The notes below the pieces were generated by a model. That model saw nothing but the letters and a program-made list of their open reading frames with translations. It had not been told where the DNA came from and searched no databases. Made by a program: the position numbers and the translations under genes. From an uncultured Helicobacter sp. (GTDB lineage: Bacteria; Campylobacterota; Campylobacteria; Campylobacterales; Helicobacteraceae), in assembly GCA_949287835.1 (NCBI GenBank), contig CASEHV010000002.1:30379-94378 (forward strand): a stretch of DNA of 64,000 bases, read 5' to 3'. This document shows, one piece after another, positions 57,840 to 64,000 of the stretch; positions within the stretch are counted from its first letter, which is position 1, and each line of letters begins with the position of its first letter.

Positions 57840-59036
57840 ATGCAGATTGTAAAGCCTAGTTTTTTTGCAATTCTTTTTATATTGCTATTATCTTTTTGCT
57901 ATGGCGAGAATCAAACTTCATCGATTTTTAATTCTTACAATAATAATACACGAGACAATCAAGCAGAGGATATTTTAGAAGATGAAACAACGGACTTTTC
58001 CCAAAAGCCAAAGATTCTAAAACTAGATATTTTAAGCGACCTTGATGAATTGCAAAAAAGCACATTATACGTAGGGCAGTATATAACGATTGAATACTCT
58101 CTTTTGCTGTTTGATAATGCTAAGATTGTATATACAGAGTTTAAGCCATCTGTGGAATCAGATAAGAAAAATAACATAAGCATAGTAGAGGAAGGAGCAT
58201 GGGAGAGAGACGGAGATTATTACAAAATATCCTATACATTTAAGATTCTAAACACAAAGGCAGTTATACCTTCGCTAGTAGTGCATGTGCAAAATAGGAG
58301 TTTTCAAGATTCCATGCAGACCTCTAGCATAGCATTAGAGGCACAGGATTTAAAATCAAATAAAGATTACTGCGGTGTCGTGGCTAGTAGCATGAAAATA
58401 ATAGATTACACTTTAGAATCCTATGATGATAAATCTAACATGATATTAATCGAGCTTGAAGCATCAAATGCTAATTTAGAGGATTTTAAACTGCCGCATG
58501 TAAAAGACCAAGAGTTTGGGCAGGGTGCCAGATTTGGCAGGGATATATCAAGGGTGAATGTCATAGCTAGGATTCCAAAGAATCTTAGCGAGATAAGCTT
58601 TGAGTATTTTGATACAAACAAAAGAGATTATATTCCACTTCATATAGCAAATGTAGTAGAAAAAGTAGATTTCGAAGAGGAAAACAGAGGTGATTTGAAT
58701 CCCAAAAATTCCTTTTTAAAGCTAAGTAATGTAGCCATACTTGTGGTGCTTTTAGTTTGCATAATGCTAACACTTTTTAAACGTTCATATTTCTTTGCGA
58801 TTTTATCCTTTGCTTTGGTTGCATTTTTAATTTATAGAATCTTTGCAAACACTTATAGTATAAGGACACTGCCAAATGCAAAAGTGCTAATACAGCCCAC
58901 TAAACATTCAACAGAGTTATTTACTATCACAAATCCCACAAAGCTAGAGGCAATCGATAGTAAGAATAATTATTTCAAGGTAAATATTGATTCTAAAGTT
59001 GGCTGGATTAGCAAAGATGATACAAATAAAAAATAG
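57840..59036 (+). CDS. Membrane-anchored periplasmic protein with BatD-like and SH3-like regions
   Basis: The ATG at 57840, after AAGGA, gives 398 residues beginning with a signal peptide (FFAILFILLLSFCYG); an upstream ATG at 57810 lacks a ribosome site. A large periplasmic beta-rich part resembles BatD/oxygen-tolerance proteins (LYVGQYITIEYSLLLFDNA). Two transmembrane helices (about 293-335) follow, then a C-terminal SH3-type domain (TLPNAKVLIQPTKHS...VGWISKDD). It is 8 bp upstream of plsC. Function unknown. Confidence 0.65.
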   Translation: MQIVKPSFFAILFILLLSFCYGENQTSSIFNSYNNNTRDNQAEDILEDETTDFSQKPKILKLDILSDLDELQKSTLYVGQYITIEYSLLLFDNAKIVYTEFKPSVESDKKNNISIVEEGAWERDGDYYKISYTFKILNTKAVIPSLVVHVQNRSFQDSMQTSSIALEAQDLKSNKDYCGVVASSMKIIDYTLESYDDKSNMILIELEASNANLEDFKLPHVKDQEFGQGARFGRDISRVNVIARIPKNLSEISFEYFDTNKRDYIPLHIANVVEKVDFEEENRGDLNPKNSFLKLSNVAILVVLLVCIMLTLFKRSYFFAILSFALVAFLIYRIFANTYSIRTLPNAKVLIQPTKHSTELFTITNPTKLEAIDSKNNYFKVNIDSKVGWISKDDTNKK

Positions 59037-59044
59037 GGGTAGAT

Positions 59045-59758
59045 ATGAGTAAAATAAGGGGATATTTTGCCACATTAAGCATTATAATAGGACTTGCAGT
59101 CATTATTATTGTAATGTTTTTTTACAAAAAGAAAAATAACGCTAGAAATGTTAGGCGATATTGTCGCTTGTTTTTTCCTTTCAATTTTATCCGTATGGAA
59201 AAGATTGGGGAATATGATTTAGAAGCTAAATTAATCATCATCAATCATCAAAGTGCCTGTGATATTATATGCCTTGAGGGAGACCATCCGCTAAATATCT
59301 GCTGGGTAGCAAAGAAGCAGCTAGGGGAGATTCCATTCTATGGACATGCACTAAAACTTCCTCAGATGATATTTGTAGATAGAGAGGATAAAGGCGGCAT
59401 TGTGCAATTACTAAAAGATGCAAAAGATAGATTAGCCCAAAATCGCCCCATAGCCATATTTCCAGAAGGCACGAGAGGCAGGGGGGATAGGAGTTTTTTA
59501 CCATTTAAGCCGGGAGGAAAGATTCTAGCACAAAAGCTAAAGTTAAGAATACAGCCAATCGTGCTAGTGAATACAAGAAAGGTATATGATAGTAAGCCTA
59601 TTAGCACAAAAGCAAGTCATACTAGAATCGTGTGTATGCCGGCTTTTACCCCCGATTTTGATAATGATAAAGATTGGTATGAGAGATTAAGAGACGAGAT
59701 GTTTGAGGTTTATTGTAAGCATTATGACGAGCTAAATGGTAGAGAAGATAGCCATTAA
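59045..59758 (+). CDS. plsC: 1-acyl-sn-glycerol-3-phosphate acyltransferase
   Basis: The enzyme makes phosphatidic acid at the inner membrane. The 237-residue protein has an N-terminal transmembrane helix, the catalytic NHQSACD (NHx4D), and the glycerol-phosphate site IFPEGTRGRGDRSFLPFKPG. It lies just downstream of the BatD-like gene. Confidence 0.92.
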   Translation: MSKIRGYFATLSIIIGLAVIIIVMFFYKKKNNARNVRRYCRLFFPFNFIRMEKIGEYDLEAKLIIINHQSACDIICLEGDHPLNICWVAKKQLGEIPFYGHALKLPQMIFVDREDKGGIVQLLKDAKDRLAQNRPIAIFPEGTRGRGDRSFLPFKPGGKILAQKLKLRIQPIVLVNTRKVYDSKPISTKASHTRIVCMPAFTPDFDNDKDWYERLRDEMFEVYCKHYDELNGREDSH

Positions 59759-59814
59759 ATTAACAATAATTTTCATTACAATATCTCTTTTAGATTCTAC
59801 TAAAGGAGACTTTC

Positions 59815-62469
59815 ATGGCTTGTGTTTTGCAAATCGGTGCAGGTGGCGTTGGTGGTGTGGTCGCACATAAAATGGCGATGAATAGAGAGGTTTTTTCACG
59901 CATTATCTTAGCTTCAAGGAATATATCTAAATGTCAAGCGATAGCAGATTCTATTAGAGCTAAGGGTTTAGGAGAGATTGAGATAGATAGCGTAGATGCC
60001 GATAAGATAGAGGAAGTCGTGGCATTGATAGAGAAATATAAACCCTTTTTGGTAGTCAATGTGGCTTTGCCCTATCAGGATTTAAGCATCATGGAGGCTT
60101 GTTTGAGGACAAAAACGCATTATCTTGATACTGCAAATTATGAGCATCCCGACTCCGCACATTTTGAGTATAAAGAGCAGTGGGTGTATGATAGTGCTTA
60201 TAAAGAGGCTGGAATCTTTGCACTTTTGGGAAGTGGCTTTGACCCTGGTGTTACGAATGTTTTCTGTGCATACGCACAAAAGCACTATTTTGATGAGATT
60301 CACAGCATTGATATTTTGGACTGCAATGCAGGGGACCATGGCTATGCCTTCGCGACTAATTTTAATCCAGAGATTAATCTACGTGAAGTGAGTTCTAAGG
60401 CTAGGTATTGGGTGAAAAATTCGTCTTTGGGTATGCAATGTGATGGATTTTCTGAATTTCCAAAGGCACGAACGCCAAGTTCGCTAACCTCTGAAAATTC
60501 AACAAAAACCCCCGCAGCCACACCGCAAAATACTAGAATTTGTAAGGAGGAGTTGGAATCTAATCTCAACTATAAAACGCATACAAAAGAGGATTCCACC
60601 TTTTCTAGTCATTCAGAATCTTTCTGTCATTCTGAGAATTTAGCCGAAGAATCTTTAAAAGATGTTTCGGCTACGCCTCAACATGACGTAGATGATCATT
60701 CAACCCCACATTGTCATTCTGAGCGAAGCGAAGAATCTAAGAAATGTGAGCATAAAAAAGAATCTAAAAACCACCGCATCACCACCCTACCCTATGACTC
60801 CTCCATGCTAGAATCCCTACTTACAATCTGGGAGGATTCTGTTAAAGCCTCACATTTTTTCTTAAACGCTAAAGACATTGCAGAGATAAAAGAGGAGGTG
60901 AAAGAGGCATTTTTGAATCTTAAATATATCCTTGTAGCAAAGGTAGATGAGAATCTTGCGGGCTTTATCGGCGTTGCTGAAAAAAGAGTAGAAATGCTTT
61001 TTGTCTCACCTAGATTCTTTAGCAAAGGGGTAGGCAAAAGGCTGCTTTTAGAATCTCTGCATAGCTTTTTTGCCAAGTGTGAGGAGATTTTTCTTGATTG
61101 CAATGAGGACAATGAGAGAGGTCTGCGTTTCTATCAAGGTTTAGGTTTTAAGCAATGCGGCAGGAGCAATAAGGATTCAAAGGGGAGAAATTTCCCTATC
61201 ATTCATTTTAGCATTTCAAAACATGAGCTTGCCTCTAGGCTGAGTTTAGATTCTCATCTTGTGCTAAATCCAGACTTGAGAAAGGATAGAATTTACCGCA
61301 AGTTTGAAAGAGAGGAGAAGCACTTCAAGCTAGAATCTAACACGCAGGATTTAAAGAATGAGAGCTATTTTGGCGGGCAGTGGCGCGATGTGGCACCGCT
61401 GGCTTTGATGAAAGAGTGGGAATATCCAGAAGTGGGGGTAAAAAATAGCTATCTTTTATACCACGAGGAGCTAGAATCTTTAATACGCAACATAAGGGGG
61501 CTAAAGAGAATCCGCTTTTTTATGACCTTTGGGGAGAGCTACCTTACACACATGAAGTGCCTTGAGAATGTCGGGCTACTGCGTGTCGATGAGGTAGAGC
61601 ATCAGGGGCAGAAAATCGTGCCGATACAAGTGCTAAAAACGCTACTGCCAGACCCTGCCTCACTAGCGCCCCGCACCAAAGGGCAGACGCATATTGGCTG
61701 CTATATCACGGGCATAAAGGACGGGGCGGAAAGAGTGATTTATATTTATAATATCTGTGAGCATGAGAGATGCTATGAGGAAGTCAATGCGCAAGGCGTG
61801 AGCTATACGACAGGAGTGCCTGCGATGATAGGGGCGAAGTTGATATGTGAGGGTAAATGGGGAGTGGGGAGTAATTCTTTGTTAAATTCATCTTTGGGTA
61901 TGCAATGTGATGGATTTTCTAAATTTCCAGAGGCAAGAACACCAAGTTCGCTAACCTCTGAAAATTCAACAAAAACCCCCGCAACCACAACACAAAATAC
62001 TAGAATTTGTAAGGAGGAGTTAGAATCTAATCTCAACTATAAAACGCATACAAAAGAGGATTCCGCCTTTTCTAGTCATTCTGAATCTTTCCGTCATTCT
62101 GAGCCGACAGGCGAAGAATACAAAGATGTTTCGCTAAACGCTCAACATGACAGAGGTGTTTCGGGCATACGCCCTCAACATGACGCAAATAGTCATTCTG
62201 ACCACACCACTCATTCTGCGCCACATCGTCATTCTGAGCGAAGCGAAGAATCCAACTTTATAAAAGCAAGGCTTTCCCTAAATGCCGACATGCCACAAGG
62301 CGGCAAAGAGCAAGGCATAGATTCTCATAATGGAAGCGGCGTGTGGAATATGGAGCAAAATGACCCAGACCCATTTATGCAGGAGCTAAACAAACAGGGA
62401 TTACCTTATGTCGTGATAGAGATAGATTCTAATGGTAAAAGCAAGTTGTTAGAAGATGGCAGAAAGTAA
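59815..62469 (+). CDS. Carboxynorspermidine synthase with two in-frame repeat insertions and a GNAT domain
   Basis: The 884-residue frame starts after AAAGGAG. Residues 1-200 are the Rossmann half (VLQIGAGGVGGVVAHK; GSGFDPGVTNVFCAY; NPEINLREVSSKARYW). About residues 523-687 (EWEYPEVGVKNSYLLYHEELE ... TGVPAMIGAKLICEGKW) and 842-884 (DPDPFMQELNKQGLPYV) continue the same protein, so the native enzyme would be about 408 residues. Insert 1 (about 201-522) holds a 220-bp repeat, SERSEES-type sequence, then a GNAT acetyltransferase domain (about 320-470; FVSPRFFSKGVGKRLL; ERGLRFYQGLGF). Insert 2 (about 688-841) holds a second copy of the repeat. No stop breaks the frame. Whether the product folds or is active is unknown. 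Confidence 0.85.
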   Translation: MACVLQIGAGGVGGVVAHKMAMNREVFSRIILASRNISKCQAIADSIRAKGLGEIEIDSVDADKIEEVVALIEKYKPFLVVNVALPYQDLSIMEACLRTKTHYLDTANYEHPDSAHFEYKEQWVYDSAYKEAGIFALLGSGFDPGVTNVFCAYAQKHYFDEIHSIDILDCNAGDHGYAFATNFNPEINLREVSSKARYWVKNSSLGMQCDGFSEFPKARTPSSLTSENSTKTPAATPQNTRICKEELESNLNYKTHTKEDSTFSSHSESFCHSENLAEESLKDVSATPQHDVDDHSTPHCHSERSEESKKCEHKKESKNHRITTLPYDSSMLESLLTIWEDSVKASHFFLNAKDIAEIKEEVKEAFLNLKYILVAKVDENLAGFIGVAEKRVEMLFVSPRFFSKGVGKRLLLESLHSFFAKCEEIFLDCNEDNERGLRFYQGLGFKQCGRSNKDSKGRNFPIIHFSISKHELASRLSLDSHLVLNPDLRKDRIYRKFEREEKHFKLESNTQDLKNESYFGGQWRDVAPLALMKEWEYPEVGVKNSYLLYHEELESLIRNIRGLKRIRFFMTFGESYLTHMKCLENVGLLRVDEVEHQGQKIVPIQVLKTLLPDPASLAPRTKGQTHIGCYITGIKDGAERVIYIYNICEHERCYEEVNAQGVSYTTGVPAMIGAKLICEGKWGVGSNSLLNSSLGMQCDGFSKFPEARTPSSLTSENSTKTPATTTQNTRICKEELESNLNYKTHTKEDSAFSSHSESFRHSEPTGEEYKDVSLNAQHDRGVSGIRPQHDANSHSDHTTHSAPHRHSERSEESNFIKARLSLNADMPQGGKEQGIDSHNGSGVWNMEQNDPDPFMQELNKQGLPYVVIEIDSNGKSKLLEDGRK
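60417..60636 (+). repeat. Repeat copy 1 inside the carboxynorspermidine synthase gene
   Basis: 220 bp, about 95% identical (about 12 differences, no gaps) to 61884-62103. In the host frame it encodes SSLGMQCDGFSEFPKARTPS and more. The two copies are 1467 bp apart, an exact multiple of three, so both are read in the same frame. Confidence 0.92.
60626..60687. repeat. Imperfect palindromic element, copy 1
   Basis: Begins GTCATTCTGAG and ends CTCAACATGAC; the ends are reverse complements at 9 of 11 positions, with a further inner hairpin (GCCGAAGAAT against ATGTTTCGGC). This is the shape of a small mobile palindrome of the type whose translation gives HSE/QHD peptides. Confidence 0.65.
60713..60738. 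repeat. SERSEES-type element, copy 1
   Basis: A 26-bp unit beginning GTCATTCTGAGCGAAGCG, read in frame as CHSERSEES. The same unit recurs at 62228. Such units are scattered in many bacterial genomes, mostly between genes. Confidence 0.7.
61884..62103 (+). repeat. Repeat copy 2 inside the carboxynorspermidine synthase gene
   Basis: Second copy of the 220-bp repeat at 60417-60636. It interrupts the enzyme between GKWGVGS and VWNMEQNDPDPF, close to the C-terminus. Differences between the copies are single-base only. Confidence 0.92.
62093..62151. repeat. Imperfect palindromic element, copy 2
   Basis: Same ends as the element at 60626 (GTCATTCTGAG ... CTCAACATGAC) with a diverged middle of different length (59 against 62 bp, differing by one codon). 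A further half-element with a GGGC/GCCC hairpin follows at about 62158-62184. Confidence 0.65.
62228..62253. repeat. SERSEES-type element, copy 2
   Basis: Identical to the 26-bp unit at 60713 except the last base. Read in frame as RHSERSEES. Confidence 0.7.
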
Positions 62470-62548
62470 AAATAGCAAAAGAAAGAAAAAATAAAAACAA
62501 GAAGAGGAAAAGGAAAATTTTTTATATTCAAAAAAATTCAGAATAATT

Positions 62549-63001
62549 ATGACAATAATCTGTTTTATATGTTTTTATGCAGTTGGAATATGTGAAATAA
62601 TGTCAAACGATTATGAAAATGAGCAAAATAGGACATATTCTCACATTGAGAATGATATGTATCTGCCCCAGTATATGAAAGATTTGCTTAAACCACCTCC
62701 CAAAAATCTGCGTCCAGAAAGCGAGTATTATCGCTCTGGTACGGGATACAGTCGTCATTGGAGTGCTTTGGGAGATATAGAAAAAATGATAATGGTATTT
62801 GTGGCTGGGTTTTTCATTGCCACACTATTTTTCTTCACTATACTTGATGAAGAAAAAGAATGGTTTATGATTATTTTTTTATGCCCATTGTTTATCGGCA
62901 CTTTTTTCTTTCTTGCACTAGATACCAATTATGGATATTTAGTCGCATTTATTGGTATCTTGATAGGAAGTGCTATGTCTATATGGAGGAGAAATCATTG
63001 A
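62549..63001 (+). CDS. Small membrane protein, unknown function
   Basis: The 150-residue protein has a hydrophobic N-terminus (IICFICFYAVGICEIM, signal or helix), a polar Pro/Tyr/Asn-rich stretch (residues 20-75) and three close C-terminal transmembrane helices (IMVFVAGFFIATLFFFTIL; MIIFLCPLFIGTFFFLAL; YLVAFIGILIGSAMSIW), ending WRRNH. No ribosome site is obvious at the ATG. Not recognised. Confidence 0.55.
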   Translation: MTIICFICFYAVGICEIMSNDYENEQNRTYSHIENDMYLPQYMKDLLKPPPKNLRPESEYYRSGTGYSRHWSALGDIEKMIMVFVAGFFIATLFFFTILDEEKEWFMIIFLCPLFIGTFFFLALDTNYGYLVAFIGILIGSAMSIWRRNH

Positions 63002-63109
63002 TATAAATTTTAGGGTGAGGCATAGATTCTAAAGCGGTGTGTAATATATAACTTTATATCGTGATAGAGAGATTATAATAACAAAAGCAAAGTGTTAGAG
63101 GATTAGAAA

Positions 63110-64000
63110 ATGAAAGAAGATTCTGTACGAGAGCTTATCATAGCACCGATATTTAGTGCATTATCAAAACAAAGTGATGCAGAGCTAAAAATAATGCTAT
63201 CACAAAGGCAGAAAGCGGACTTTAAAATCGGTAGCAATAAACATATAGAGACAAGCCTAGAGCCAGACTACACGATATATCTAAAAGGGCAGATTCACTG
63301 CATACTTGATGCGAAAGCCTCTAGTGTCAATATACAAAAGGGCAGTGATGCAGAAAAGCAGGTCCTAAGCTATGTCCTGCACTTTAAAGCACCCTTTTAT
63401 GCACTCTGCAATGGAGAGGTATTTTTGTTTTTTGCTACCGCTAGACAGCAGCTTTTACATACCTTTAAATGTGATGAACTCTTAGAAAATGACTTTAATA
63501 ATGAAAAATTCGCTTTATTCAAACAATACTTAACCACACCTTTGGAATCTTATAGTATAAAAGGAGATTCTCTAAGTCCTAAAAAACCAGATTCATGGTA
63601 TTTAGAGAGACCATTGCCAAAAGTCATACAAAAGCCGCAAAAACAAGCAAAGAAACGACACTATGGCTGCACAATGTATTTTACGCGTCAAAGCTGGGAT
63701 ATTGTAACCGAGCATATTAGAAACTTTAGCGATTATGGGGATATTGTGCTAGATTCCTTTGGGGGCAGTGGGGTAACCGCCATTGAAGCTATGATGAATG
63801 GTAGAGTTGGAATCCACACAGATTTAAATCCGCTTTCCATTTTCATGGTAAAGGCATTAAGTGCAAAGGTAGATTTAAATGAGTTAAAAAACTTAAGTGA
63901 GGAAATTTTAGAGGAATTTGAGAATCTAAGACCAAAGAGCGAGAAAGAGTCAAAAGAGATTCTAAAAAATGCTAAATATTATCCAAATGCTTTAAGTGAG
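63110..64000 (+). CDS. Nuclease-methyltransferase fusion (restriction-modification type), 3' end cut off by window edge
   Basis: The frame from the ATG at 63110 stays open for 297 codons to the right edge. Residues 1-120 resemble the HsdR N-terminal nuclease: ELIIAPIFSAL, then EPDYTIYLKGQIHCILDAKAS with a PD-(D/E)xK-like arrangement (Asp53, Asp67, Lys69). Residues about 186-245 open a DNA methyltransferase (CTMYFTRQSWDIV; motif I VLDSFGGSGVTAIEAM; TDLNP). An N6-adenine or N4-cytosine modification enzyme with its own cleavage-type domain, as in type IIG systems, is the best reading. The target-recognition part lies beyond the window. Confidence 0.75.
   Translation, partial: MKEDSVRELIIAPIFSALSKQSDAELKIMLSQRQKADFKIGSNKHIETSLEPDYTIYLKGQIHCILDAKASSVNIQKGSDAEKQVLSYVLHFKAPFYALCNGEVFLFFATARQQLLHTFKCDELLENDFNNEKFALFKQYLTTPLESYSIKGDSLSPKKPDSWYLERPLPKVIQKPQKQAKKRHYGCTMYFTRQSWDIVTEHIRNFSDYGDIVLDSFGGSGVTAIEAMMNGRVGIHTDLNPLSIFMVKALSAKVDLNELKNLSEEILEEFENLRPKSEKESKEILKNAKYYPNALSE

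Noticed and set aside
60342..60569. Minus-strand reading frames inside the two repeat copies (also 61803-62036)
   Set aside because: They mirror the repeat on the opposite strand, have no ribosome site, and run across the junction into conserved synthase codons.
60417..62253. CRISPR array from the repeated units in the synthase gene
   Set aside because: Only two long copies with irregular spacing, in frame within a coding gene, and no cas genes nearby.

Overview
The window is about 64 kb of AT-rich chromosomal DNA from a Helicobacter-like member of the Campylobacterota, probably an enterohepatic species. Four features support this: the H. pylori-type SpeE; the Wolinella/Helicobacter-type three-gene fumarate reductase; short, overlapping operons with gene sizes typical of the group; and surface-glycan genes carrying long homopolymer tracts. 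The assignment is inference from gene families, not a database match. I saw no rRNA or tRNA genes, no CRISPR array and no transposase.

Layout. Positions 1-2.5 kb hold an unusual small secreted-peptide locus: a beta-barrel protein (cut by the left edge), a periplasmic C39-type cysteine peptidase, and then, behind a perfect-consensus sigma-70 promoter, a 91-residue Sec-exported peptide with a double-glycine-leader-like motif and a second barrel. Positions 2.6-7.5 kb carry recN, a Klenow-like polA without the 5' nuclease domain, nusA and a YnfA-family membrane protein. Positions 7.5-10 kb carry a TonB-dependent receptor behind a Fur-box-like site. Positions 10-24 kb carry a pepF-type peptidase, a murE/tilS/lolD-like/purM/speE/flgI minus-strand cluster, ccdA, an alpha-carbonic anhydrase homologue missing two zinc ligands, an SspB-like protein, rpoN, a lolC/E permease and guaB. 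Positions 25-33.7 kb carry a dynamin-like GTPase, pgk, spoT, rpoZ and the rpmJ-rpsM-rpsK-rpsD-rpoA-rplQ cluster. Positions 33.8-51.5 kb carry a TPR/glycosyltransferase-like protein, an amino-acid ABC permease, an RRM protein, pheST, ribE, ftsH, frdCAB, a phase-variable (currently off) fucosyltransferase, yaaA, ttcA and gapA. Positions 51.6-60 kb carry an HU gene, tyrS, a nitronate monooxygenase, a cell-wall amidase, a family-2 glycosyltransferase with a poly-A promoter spacer, a lipoprotein, a membrane protein and plsC. Positions 59.8-64 kb carry a carboxynorspermidine synthase gene interrupted in frame by two repeat-bearing insertions (one also carrying a GNAT acetyltransferase domain), a small membrane protein, and the start of a nuclease-methyltransferase fusion that runs off the right edge.

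Most of the window is core housekeeping. The parts most worth following up are the C39 peptidase/peptide/barrel locus at the left end; the in-frame repeat insertions in the polyamine gene at the right end; the two homopolymer switches in glycan genes; the carbonic anhydrase homologue predicted to be inactive; and the DNA polymerase I that has proofreading motifs but no 5' nuclease.
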